This document shows, in pieces, positions 57,440 to 64,000 of a stretch of DNA of 64,000 nt; the first letter of the stretch is position 1, and every line of letters begins with the position of its first letter. The stretch is from NCBI RefSeq assembly GCF_020621385.1, contig NZ_JAESVA010000009.1, forward strand, positions 113,354-177,353, given 5' to 3'. The stretch is from Acidisoma cellulosilyticum. Its GTDB lineage: Bacteria; Pseudomonadota; Alphaproteobacteria; Acetobacterales; Acetobacteraceae. The position numbers and the translations under genes are program-made. The notes under the pieces are model-generated. The model was not told the DNA's origin, did no database searches, and worked only from the letters and a program-made list of their open reading frames with translations.

Positions 57440-57471
57440 GGTAAGGGGCCTGCGGCCGCAGGCCCCTTACC
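57440..57471. repeat. Perfect 32-bp palindrome without loop
   Basis: The left half GGTAAGGGGCCTGCGG (57440-57455) is followed immediately by its exact reverse complement (57456-57471); the centre is the NotI-like GCGGCCGC. It is preceded by a G7 run and followed by CTTTC. No gene overlaps it. Confidence 0.85.
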
Positions 57472-57647
57472 TTTCAGGAAAAAAGAAGCGGCTGGGGCCG
57501 GGGCATCTCGGCGCTATTCTCGCCGTCAGCACGGCGCAAGGGCGCGATGCGGACTTTTACCATGTGCGACTGGCGCAGATGCCGAGCCTGTCGCATCTCA
57601 CGATCGAGGTGAATTCTCACGATTGATGTGGCGCCATTCTTTTAGCA
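57472..57647. other. Gene-poor interval between exbB and parE, with a possible gene remnant
   Basis: The 504 bp between exbB and parE hold the Fur-like site, the 32-bp palindrome, and a repeat pair. In between, a short plus-strand frame (to the TGA at ~57627) reads sensibly as ILAVSTAQGRDADFYHVRLA and on to LSHLTIEVNSHD. It has no start or ribosome site and could be the tail of a lost gene. I recognise nothing else. Confidence 0.35.
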
Positions 57648-57748
57648 GTCGCCCGCGGGCTGGTCCCGCGGGTCTACCCGTCGAGGCGCCCGGACGCCCT
57701 CATGGCGCCGTAACGGGTAGGCCCGCGCAACACGTGCGCGGGTGACAA
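57648..57748. repeat. REP-like palindrome pair D, nested
   Basis: Unit 1 CCCGCGGG/CCCGCGGG (57652-57672) and unit 2 CCCGCGCA/TGCGCGGG (57722-57742, inverted, edge TGACAAAG). An outer pair CTACCCG (57674-57680) / CGGGTAG (57714-57720) encloses a GGCGCC-flanked segment, giving a nested structure. Lies 30 bp after the parE stop. Confidence 0.78.
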
Positions 57749-57777
57749 AGACAGAGCGGCTGACAGAGACAGAAAAA

Positions 57778-59751
57778 TCAAACGTCCAGATCGGCATCCG
57801 TCACGCTGCGGGCACGGTCCTGAATGAACTGGAAGCGCAGTTCCGGCCGCCGGCCCATCAGGTTTTCGACCATGGTATTGGTCTCGGCCCTTGTCTCGGG
57901 CGCCGCGATGACCTTCAGCAGCGTGCGCTTCTTGGGGTCCATCGTCGTGTCCTTCAGCGTCGCGGGCGGCATTTCGCCCAGACCCTTGAAGCGGCTGACC
58001 TCAACCTTGGCCGTCCCCTTGAAGGCCGATTTGCTGAGCTTCGCCATCTCGGCGTCGTTCATCGCATAGACGGATTTCGCACCCTGGGTCATGCGGTACA
58101 GCGGCGGCTGGGCCAGATAGATATGCCCCTGGCGCACCAGCTCCGGCAGTTCCCGATAGAAGAAGGTCATCAGCAGGCTGGCGATATGCGCGCCGTCGAC
58201 ATCCGCATCCGTCATGATGATGATGCGGCCGTAGCGCAGGCGCTTGATGTCGAACTTGTCGCCGACCCCGGTGCCGATGGCCTCGATGAGGTCCTTCAGC
58301 TCCTGATTCTGGCGCAGCTTGTCGGCCGAGGCGCTGGCGACGTTAAGGATTTTGCCGCGCAACGGCAGCACGGCCTGCGTCTCCCGGTTGCGCGCCTGTT
58401 TGGCGGAGCCGCCGGCGCTGTCGCCTTCGACCAGGAAAATCTCCGTCTCGGCGGCATTCTCCCGTGTGCAATCCGTCAGCTTGCCGGGCAGGCGCAGCCG
58501 GCGGGTCGCGGATTTGCGCGGCGTATCCTTCTCCTCACGCCGGCGGATGCGTTCCTCGGCGCGTTCGATGGCGAAGGAGAGCAGATTGTCGGCGGAGGTC
58601 GGGTCACCGGCCAGGAAATGGTCGAAGCGGTCCCGCAAAGCGGCTTCCACCAGGCGCGTCGCGTCGCCGTTGGTCAGCTTCTCCTTGGTCTGGCCCTGGA
58701 ATTGCGGCTCCCGGATGAACACCGAGAGCTTCGCCGCCATGGGCGTCAGCACGTCTTCCGCCGTCAGCTGGGCCGCGCGCTTATTGCCGCGATGGTCGCC
58801 CCAGGCACGCAGGCCCTTGAGCAGCGCCGAGCGCAGCCCGGCCTCATGCGTGCCGCCGAGCGGCGTCGGGACCGTATTACAATAGCTGTGCAGAAAACCG
58901 CCGCCGCTGCCTTCCAGCCAAAGGGCCGCCCATTCCACGCGGCCTGCGCCATTGGGGAAATCGGCGTCCCCGGCCCAGGGCATCGGCAGGACGCGCCCGG
59001 TCTCCCCCACATCCTCCTCAAGACTGTCGCGCAGACCGCCGGGGAAATGCAGCACGGCTTCGGCCGGAATATCGGACTGGCCGGAGAGCAGTGACGGGTC
59101 GCAGCTCCAACGGATTTCGACACCGCGAAACAGATAGGCTTTGGAGCGGCAGAGCCGGTACAGCCGCGCCGGGCTGAAGGTCAGGCTGGTGCCGAAGATC
59201 GCGGGGTCAGGGCGGAAACGCACCGTGGTGCCGCGCCGGTTATGAATCGGGCCGGCGTCGATCAGCGTGGTGGTCGGCTTGCCCTGAACATAGCTCTGCT
59301 TCCACAGCCGCTTTTCGCGGGCGACCTCGACCTCGAACAGATCGGACAGCGCATTGACGACCGAGCTACCGACGCCGTGCAGACCACCGGAAGTCGCATA
59401 GGCCTTGCCGGCGAATTTGCCGCCCGAATGCAGCGTCGTGAGGATGACCTCAAGCGCGCTTTTATCCTTGAACTTGGGATGCGGGTCGACCGGAATGCCG
59501 CGACCATTGTCACGCACCGTCAGCACATTGCCGGGGGCGAGGTTCATTTCGATGAAGCTGGCATGGCCGGCGACGGCCTCGTCCATCGAATTGTCGAGGA
59601 TTTCGGCCGCCAGATGATGGAAAGCGTTGTCGTCGGTGCCGCCGATATACATGCCGGGCCGGCGCCGGACAGGCTCCAACCCTTCCAGAACCTCGATGTC
59701 TTTCGCTGAATAGGCCGCCTCGGCCGAGCCCGCGCCGAAGAGGTCGTTCAT
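57778..59751 (-). CDS. parE: DNA topoisomerase IV subunit B
   Basis: ATPase subunit that decatenates chromosomes with ParC. 657 aa from the ATG at 59751 (MNDLFG), too short for GyrB and right for alphaproteobacterial ParE. GHKL ATPase motifs EILDNSMDEAVAGH, DNGRGIPVDPHP, GGLHGVGSSVVNALS; TOPRIM with EGDSAGGSAKQARNRETQAVLP and DADVDGAHI. The SAKQARNR stretch separates ParE from GyrB by family experience. Confidence 0.93.
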   Translation of the reverse strand: MNDLFGAGSAEAAYSAKDIEVLEGLEPVRRRPGMYIGGTDDNAFHHLAAEILDNSMDEAVAGHASFIEMNLAPGNVLTVRDNGRGIPVDPHPKFKDKSALEVILTTLHSGGKFAGKAYATSGGLHGVGSSVVNALSDLFEVEVAREKRLWKQSYVQGKPTTTLIDAGPIHNRRGTTVRFRPDPAIFGTSLTFSPARLYRLCRSKAYLFRGVEIRWSCDPSLLSGQSDIPAEAVLHFPGGLRDSLEEDVGETGRVLPMPWAGDADFPNGAGRVEWAALWLEGSGGGFLHSYCNTVPTPLGGTHEAGLRSALLKGLRAWGDHRGNKRAAQLTAEDVLTPMAAKLSVFIREPQFQGQTKEKLTNGDATRLVEAALRDRFDHFLAGDPTSADNLLSFAIERAEERIRRREEKDTPRKSATRRLRLPGKLTDCTRENAAETEIFLVEGDSAGGSAKQARNRETQAVLPLRGKILNVASASADKLRQNQELKDLIEAIGTGVGDKFDIKRLRYGRIIIMTDADVDGAHIASLLMTFFYRELPELVRQGHIYLAQPPLYRMTQGAKSVYAMNDAEMAKLSKSAFKGTAKVEVSRFKGLGEMPPATLKDTTMDPKKRTLLKVIAAPETRAETNTMVENLMGRRPELRFQFIQDRARSVTDADLDV

Positions 59752-59842
59752 GTCTTGTTCCCGTTCATGAGGGGCAAGATAGGCGCTGCCGCCAGACCAG
59801 GGCAAGACATGCCGATGCGGCGCTTGGCCGGTATGTGACCCA

Positions 59843-60988
59843 TCAACTCAGGTCTCGGTTGATGTCGTGGCTGACGATGCCGGCTTCGCTGGGGATTCGC
59901 AGCCAGTCCTTCTGCGCCAAGGTCTGCTGCGTCGCGCGGTATCCGCGGTTCCAATGGTCCAGCATGGACCGCCGGCTGAACTCGTAATCCCGCGACTCGC
60001 CCTCATAGACCGCATGTTCATAGATCAGTTCCAGCACGGAGAGCCGGGGCAAGTTGGCGAGCCGTCGGCGTTCGGCCCGATCCTCAGGCGTAAGCTGCGC
60101 CTCCGGCATCCGGTCGAGCAGGTCCCGCAGGCGGTTCTTCAGCGCAAATTCGCGCTTGAAGAAGTCCGTCACCAGCCGGGTGCGGCTGGAATAGCCGATT
60201 TCCTTCTGCCTTAGCCCAACATCGCGCAGCGTGCGCGGAATGGGGCCGCGCGCGCTGAACAGGTCGACCTGAAACACCAAGGCGCTGCAGCTCTCGATAT
60301 TGATCAGCAGATGCATCAGCGGCGTGTTGGAGATCAGCGCCCCGTCCCAGAAATACTCCATCCCGATCTCGACCATGGGGAAGCCGGGCGGCAAGGCGCC
60401 GCTGGCCATGATGTGCTCGGGTCCCAGTGTCATCGTGGCATTGTCGAAATAGGCGAAATTGCCGGTCTCGACATTGACGGCGCCGACCGCGCAGCGTGTC
60501 TCGCCGCTGTTCAGCCGGTCGAAATCGACGAAACGCAGCAGCGTGTCCCGCAGCGGGGCCGTGTCATAGAAGGCCGTGGCCTGCGCGCTGCCGGGCAGGC
60601 TGAACATCGGGCCGGGAAAATTGGGTTTGAAGAAGCCGGGCTGACCGAGCAGCAGGGCGCCGAGGGCGGCGGCCTCATTCTCGAAGCGGCGCGGCAGGTC
60701 GCCGTCGATAAAGGGCAAGGACGGGCGCTCGGGCGTGATCAACTCCCAAAAGGCACGCAGGCGCGGCAGGCGGTCCTGCGGCGCATTGCCGGCGATGATC
60801 GCCGAATTGATGGCGCCGATGGAGACGCCGCAGAGCCAGTTGGGGGCGATCCCGGCCTCGTCCATCGCCTGGAAGACCCCGCCCTGATAGGCACCGAGCG
60901 CGCCGCCGCCTTGCAGGATGAGGGCGACGTGATGGGGCAAACCAGGCCGGTCAGGTCCGGATGATTCAAAGGGGGGCGTCGCATCCAT
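59843..60988 (-). CDS. Patatin-like phospholipase (DUF3734 type)
   Basis: 381 aa. Patatin core: oxyanion-hole motif LQGGGALGAYQGG, nucleophile Ser56 in GVSIGAIN and catalytic Asp in FWDGALISNTP; C-terminal DUF3734 region (~280-375) with ELIYEHAVYEGESRDYEFSRRSMLDHW. ATG 60988 has GGGAG 8 nt upstream; 61033 is less likely. Divergent from acetoacetate decarboxylase. In many Alphaproteobacteria this gene travels with adc and bdh, pointing to storage-lipid/ketone-body turnover; direct substrate unknown. Confidence 0.9.
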   Translation of the reverse strand: MDATPPFESSGPDRPGLPHHVALILQGGGALGAYQGGVFQAMDEAGIAPNWLCGVSIGAINSAIIAGNAPQDRLPRLRAFWELITPERPSLPFIDGDLPRRFENEAAALGALLLGQPGFFKPNFPGPMFSLPGSAQATAFYDTAPLRDTLLRFVDFDRLNSGETRCAVGAVNVETGNFAYFDNATMTLGPEHIMASGALPPGFPMVEIGMEYFWDGALISNTPLMHLLINIESCSALVFQVDLFSARGPIPRTLRDVGLRQKEIGYSSRTRLVTDFFKREFALKNRLRDLLDRMPEAQLTPEDRAERRRLANLPRLSVLELIYEHAVYEGESRDYEFSRRSMLDHWNRGYRATQQTLAQKDWLRIPSEAGIVSHDINRDLS

Positions 60989-61090
60989 GGACAATCTCCC
61001 GGCACAAAGGGCGGCTCTCAGCGCAATGATCACTGGACAGGCGCGCCAGCGTGATCAAGCTTTCTTTCCGAATGAGATAAGGACAATTGG

Positions 61091-61840
61091 ATGAACCGCG
61101 ACGATGTTCTCGGCATGACGTCCATGCCCTTCGCGAGCCCGAGCTACCCGAAGGGACCGTTCCGCTTCTATGACCGGGAATATCTGCTGATCCATTATGA
61201 GACGGATATGGAGGTCATCCGCCGGCTGCTGCCCGAGCCGCTGGAGCCGGACGGCAATCACGTCTTCTACGAATGGATGAAAATGCCGGATTCGACGGGC
61301 TTCGGCAGCTATCAGGAAAGCGGCTGCGGCATTGCGGCGAAATTCAACGGCGAGCCCTGCAATTTCACGCTGCAAATGTATCTGGATGATGAGCCGCCGA
61401 CGACTGCCGGTCGTGAGATCTGGGGTTTTCCCAAGAAATACGGCCTGCCCGAGCTTCGCCCGATCCATGACACGCTGACCGGCACGCTGCGCTATGACGA
61501 TATCCGTGTCGCCATGGGGACGATGACCTATAAGGAATACAACCTCGTCCATGGCGATGAGGACCGGCTGCGCGTCATCGGGCAGCTCGGCAAGCTCGGC
61601 GTGAACCTGAAATTCATCCCCGACGTCGACGGCAGCCCCAAGGTCGCGCAACTCGTCGGCTATAATATGAGCGATATCGAGCTGAAATTCGCCTTCGGCG
61701 GGGAGGCGCGGCTGGATCTGGTGCCGCATGTCAATGCGCGGGTCGCGGATTTGCCGGTGCGGAAGATCCTCTATGGTCAGCATATCAAGGCCGACATGAC
61801 GCTGCCTTACGGGCGCGTCCTGCATGACTATCTCGCTTGA
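61091..61840 (+). CDS. adc: Acetoacetate decarboxylase
   Basis: Schiff-base decarboxylase of acetoacetate to acetone and CO2. The active-site pair is Lys115-Lys116 in EIWGFPKKYGLP, the same numbering as the clostridial enzyme (Lys115 Schiff base, Lys116 pKa perturbation). 249 aa, normal size. It lies 46 bp before the 3-hydroxybutyrate dehydrogenase gene; together they handle acetoacetate from PHB or fatty-acid breakdown. The family also has non-decarboxylating homologues, so activity is very likely but not certain. Confidence 0.9.
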   Translation: MNRDDVLGMTSMPFASPSYPKGPFRFYDREYLLIHYETDMEVIRRLLPEPLEPDGNHVFYEWMKMPDSTGFGSYQESGCGIAAKFNGEPCNFTLQMYLDDEPPTTAGREIWGFPKKYGLPELRPIHDTLTGTLRYDDIRVAMGTMTYKEYNLVHGDEDRLRVIGQLGKLGVNLKFIPDVDGSPKVAQLVGYNMSDIELKFAFGGEARLDLVPHVNARVADLPVRKILYGQHIKADMTLPYGRVLHDYLA

Positions 61841-61886
61841 GGGTCAGAGTGCTGGCCTGAGAGAGACGGAAGAGGAGGAAAGAAAA

Positions 61887-62672
61887 ATGAGTCTGGCAGG
61901 TAAGGTGGCGCTGGTCACCGGTTCCACGAGCGGCATCGGTCTGGGCGTCGCCCAGGCTTTCGCGGCCGAGGGCGCGGATATCGTCATCAACGGTTTCGGC
62001 AAGCCTGAGGATATCGAGCGCGAGCGCGCGGCCATCGCGGCCGATTTCGGCGTGCGCGTGATCTATTCCGGTGCCGATCTCAGCTCTGGCGCGGGTGTGC
62101 GGCAGCTGGTGGCGGATGCCGAGGCAGGGTTCGGCCGCGTTGATATCCTGGTCAATAACGCCGGCATCCAGTTCGTGGCCGATATCGTCGATTTCCCGGA
62201 GGATCGCTGGGACGCGATCATCGCCATCAACCTCTCCTCCGCCTTTCATGGTATCAAGGCGGCCGCACCCGGCATGAAGGCGCGCGGCTGGGGGCGCATC
62301 ATCAATATCGCCTCTGCCCATGGTCTGGTCGCGAGCGCCCAGAAATCGGCCTATGTCGCGGCCAAGCATGGCATCGTCGGGCTGACCAAGGTGGCTGGCA
62401 TCGAACTCGCCAATAGCGGCGTCACCTGCAATGCGATCTGTCCGGGCTGGGTGCTGACGCCGCTGGTCGAGGCGCAGCTGCATACCCGCGCCGAGAAGAA
62501 CGGCACCAGTTTCGAGCATGAGAAAGAGGCGCTGGTGAGCGAGAAACAGCCGATGAAGCAGTTCTCGACGCCGGCGCAGATCGGCGCGCTGGCCGTGTTT
62601 CTGTGTTCGGACGGTGCGGCGACCATCACCGGCGCACCGCTCTCCATCGACGGCGGCTGGGTCGCGCAATAA
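61887..62672 (+). CDS. bdhA: D-3-hydroxybutyrate dehydrogenase
   Basis: 261-aa SDR interconverting 3-hydroxybutyrate and acetoacetate. Cofactor motif TGSTSGIGLG, NNAGIQFVADIVDFPEDRW, catalytic Ser (IASAHG), Tyr-x-x-x-Lys (YVAAKHG), VLTPLVEAQL and the C-terminal DGGWVAQ. The HGLVAS and QFVADI segments match 3-hydroxybutyrate dehydrogenases. ATG 61887 has AGGAGGAA 8 nt upstream, so the in-frame ATG at 61824 is rejected. Confidence 0.92.
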   Translation: MSLAGKVALVTGSTSGIGLGVAQAFAAEGADIVINGFGKPEDIERERAAIAADFGVRVIYSGADLSSGAGVRQLVADAEAGFGRVDILVNNAGIQFVADIVDFPEDRWDAIIAINLSSAFHGIKAAAPGMKARGWGRIINIASAHGLVASAQKSAYVAAKHGIVGLTKVAGIELANSGVTCNAICPGWVLTPLVEAQLHTRAEKNGTSFEHEKEALVSEKQPMKQFSTPAQIGALAVFLCSDGAATITGAPLSIDGGWVAQ

Positions 62673-62735
62673 GGCTTCCCGTAGCGCGGCCCCATAGAAA
62701 GGCCGCAAATCAGGCCAAGATCAGAGCTTCCACCC

Positions 62736-62765
62736 GGGGGCTCCGCTTCCGCGGGGCCCTTTTTT
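62736..62765 (+). terminator. Rho-independent terminator between bdhA and the epimerase gene
   Basis: GGGCTCCGC, loop TTCC, GCGGGGCCC (one G-U pair) followed by T6. It sits between the dehydrogenase and the epimerase and ends the adc-bdh transcript. Confidence 0.85.
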
Positions 62766-62788
62766 GTCTGCAGCTTGGATCTGACCTC

Positions 62789-63757
62789 ATGACCGTTCTT
62801 GTTACCGGCGCGGCCGGCTTCATCGGCTATCATGTCTGCGAGGCGCTGCTGGCGCGGGGCGAGACGGTGATCGGCGTCGATGAGATCAATGCCTATTACG
62901 ACCCGGCGCTGAAGCACGCGCGTCTGGCGCGGCTGGAGGGCAGGGAAGGCTTCCGCTTCGTCAAGCTCAGCATCGCCGATCGCGCGGCGGTGGAAGCGCT
63001 GATGGCAGGCGCGCCGGAGATCGACCGCATCGTCCATCTGGCGGCCCAGGCCGGGGTGCGGTTTTCGATGCTCGACCCTTACGCCTATGTCACCGCCAAT
63101 CTGCTCGGGCATGTCGTGATGCTGGAAGCGGCAAGGCATCGGGAAGGCTTGAAGCATTTCGTCTATGCCAGCTCTTCCTCGGTCTATGGCGGCAATACCA
63201 AGATGCCCTTCTCGGAGGAGGATCGGGTCGATCTGCCGGTCTCGCTCTATGGCGCGACCAAGCGGGCGGATGAGCTGATGAGCCATTCCTACAGCCATCT
63301 CTATGGTCTGAAGCAGAGCGGGCTGCGCTTCTTCACGGTCTATGGCCCTTGGGGGCGGCCGGATATGGCCTATTTTTCCTTCGCCCAGGCGATCACGCAG
63401 GGCAAGCCGATCACCCTCTATGACAATGGCACGCTGCGGCGGGACTTCACCTATATCGACGATATCGTGGCCGGCATTCTGGGCGTGCTGGACCGGCCGC
63501 CGGCGGGGGATGCGCCGCGCCTGCTCAATATCGGGAATAATCAAAGCGAAACCGTCAGCAAGCTGGTCTCCCTGCTCGAAGAGGGGCTGGGCCGGAAGGC
63601 TGTCGTCATCGATCAGCCGAGGCCGGCGGCTGACGTGACGGATACCTTTGCCGATATTTCCGAGATCCGCGCGCTGACCGGATTTAGCCCGACGACGCCG
63701 TTGGAGCTTGGGATTCCGCGCTTTATCGACTGGTATAAGGGCTGGAACGGGCGCTGA
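62789..63757 (+). CDS. NAD-dependent epimerase, UDP-glucuronate 4-epimerase-like
   Basis: 322-aa extended SDR. GAAGFIGYHVCEALLARG (NAD binding), GVDEINAYYDPALK (characteristic of UDP-GlcA epimerases), SSSSVYG, YGATKRADELMSH (catalytic Tyr-Lys) and GPWGRPDMAYFSF. Makes UDP-galacturonate for surface polysaccharides. The start is the ATG giving MTVLVTGAAG; the longer open frame upstream overlaps the terminator and is not coding. Confidence 0.9.
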   Translation: MTVLVTGAAGFIGYHVCEALLARGETVIGVDEINAYYDPALKHARLARLEGREGFRFVKLSIADRAAVEALMAGAPEIDRIVHLAAQAGVRFSMLDPYAYVTANLLGHVVMLEAARHREGLKHFVYASSSSVYGGNTKMPFSEEDRVDLPVSLYGATKRADELMSHSYSHLYGLKQSGLRFFTVYGPWGRPDMAYFSFAQAITQGKPITLYDNGTLRRDFTYIDDIVAGILGVLDRPPAGDAPRLLNIGNNQSETVSKLVSLLEEGLGRKAVVIDQPRPAADVTDTFADISEIRALTGFSPTTPLELGIPRFIDWYKGWNGR

Positions 63758-63758
63758 G

Positions 63759-63782
63759 CCTCAGGCAGTTCCTGAGGTTTTT
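63759..63782 (+). terminator. Terminator after the epimerase gene
   Basis: CCTCAGG (63759-63765), CAGTT loop, CCTGAGG (63771-63777) and T5. Directly after the stop. Confidence 0.82.
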
Positions 63783-63942
63783 GCATGTCTAGGGGGTCGA
63801 TTCCCATATTTGTGCATGGGTTGCATGCGACAGGGAAAAACCGGTCGCCCGTCGTCTCCGAGGCCTCACAATCGACCTACATAATTGATTTTGTTGAATT
63901 ATTCTTTCTTTTCTTAGTTTGTCATTGTTTTGAAATTGGGTG

Positions 63943-63971
63943 TTGACGGGTGTTGGGGTGGGGCGTAAAAG
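63943..63971 (+). promoter_or_regulatory. Strong sigma-70-like promoter at the right edge, possibly rRNA operon
   Basis: TTGACG (63943-63948), 17-nt spacer, TAAAAG (63966-63971). The preceding ~60 bp (63880-63940) are very AT-rich (ATTGATTTTGTTGAATTATTC start), like an UP element. The following GCCCGTTCACCGACGCGG resembles the rRNA leader of some Acetobacteraceae, from memory. Between the epimerase terminator and this element, 63783-63880 holds nothing I recognise. Confidence 0.5.
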
Positions 63972-64000
63972 CCCGTTCACCGACGCGGTGCGGGGTTGAA

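Noticed and set aside
61824..61886. Longer start for the 3-hydroxybutyrate dehydrogenase
   Set aside because: It overlaps the decarboxylase gene, and a strong AGGAGGAA precedes the ATG at 61887.
62603..62788. Longer start for the epimerase
   Set aside because: The extension covers the 3' end of bdhA and a terminator; the Rossmann motif starts right at MTVLVTG.
63789..63980. Small minus-strand frame at the right edge
   Set aside because: It covers an AT-rich promoter-like region and has no recognisable content.

Overview
The window is a contiguous piece of a high-GC alphaproteobacterial chromosome. Gene content and order (glyA-nrdR-rib-nusB-thiL; bamE / yceD-rpmF-plsX-fabH-ihfA-merR; PhyR; ParE; ExbB/ExbD/TonB) fit Rhodospirillales, and Acetobacteraceae is my best guess; this rests on family recognition, not on a search. 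About 54 genes are supported. I see no tRNA, complete rRNA, IS element, prophage or CRISPR array.

Layout. 1-4.8 kb: the 3' end of glyA, then nrdR and a tightly overlapping riboflavin/thiamine operon (ribE, a RibB protein with a decayed GTP cyclohydrolase II half, ribH, nusB, thiL). ribD is not in the cluster. 4.8-9.7 kb: bamE faces the envelope/lipid block yceD-rpmF-plsX-fabH-ihfA-merR. 9.8-21.4 kb: a PiT phosphate permease, a ribokinase-like kinase, bcp, glnE, a giant YhdP/AsmA-like protein, upp and eno. 21.4-26.7 kb: the general stress regulator PhyR, divergent from a stand-alone degenerate HisKA_2 protein, then the NHEJ pair ligD-ku.

26.7-43.9 kb is the metabolic/accessory part. It holds a Tat-exported peptide-binding protein, an Fe(II)/2OG oxygenase, a LysR regulator, and a histidine-utilisation locus in two pieces (hutU-hutH-hutC and hutF-hutD). 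Between the pieces lie a small-molecule kinase, an SDR and a class III aminotransferase, then a clearly lower-GC island with a decayed gene and a GT61 glycosyltransferase. hutI and hutG are not in the window. A His-rich secreted protein is translationally coupled to hutD.

43.9-57.4 kb: a dihydroxyacetone kinase, a secreted glyoxalase-like protein, and a large siderophore system: DUF2218-SIP ferric reductase, FecE/FecCD/binding protein, a PvdE-type ABC exporter, a TonB-dependent receptor, and tonB-exbD-exbB. Three Fur-box-like sites sit in front of its transcription units. 57.4-64 kb: a perfect 32-bp palindrome and repeat mosaic, parE, a patatin / acetoacetate decarboxylase / 3-hydroxybutyrate dehydrogenase set (ketone-body or PHB metabolism), a UDP-glucuronate-epimerase-like enzyme, and at the right edge a strong rRNA-style promoter with an AT-rich upstream element.

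A family of paired REP-like palindromes occurs at four places (30.3, 33.7, 47.8 and 57.7 kb). The most interesting leads are this repeat family, the 32-bp palindrome, the PhyR/pseudo-kinase pair, the kinase-SDR-aminotransferase set attached to the hut operon, the exporter inside the iron-uptake operon, and the low-GC island that separates the two hut blocks.
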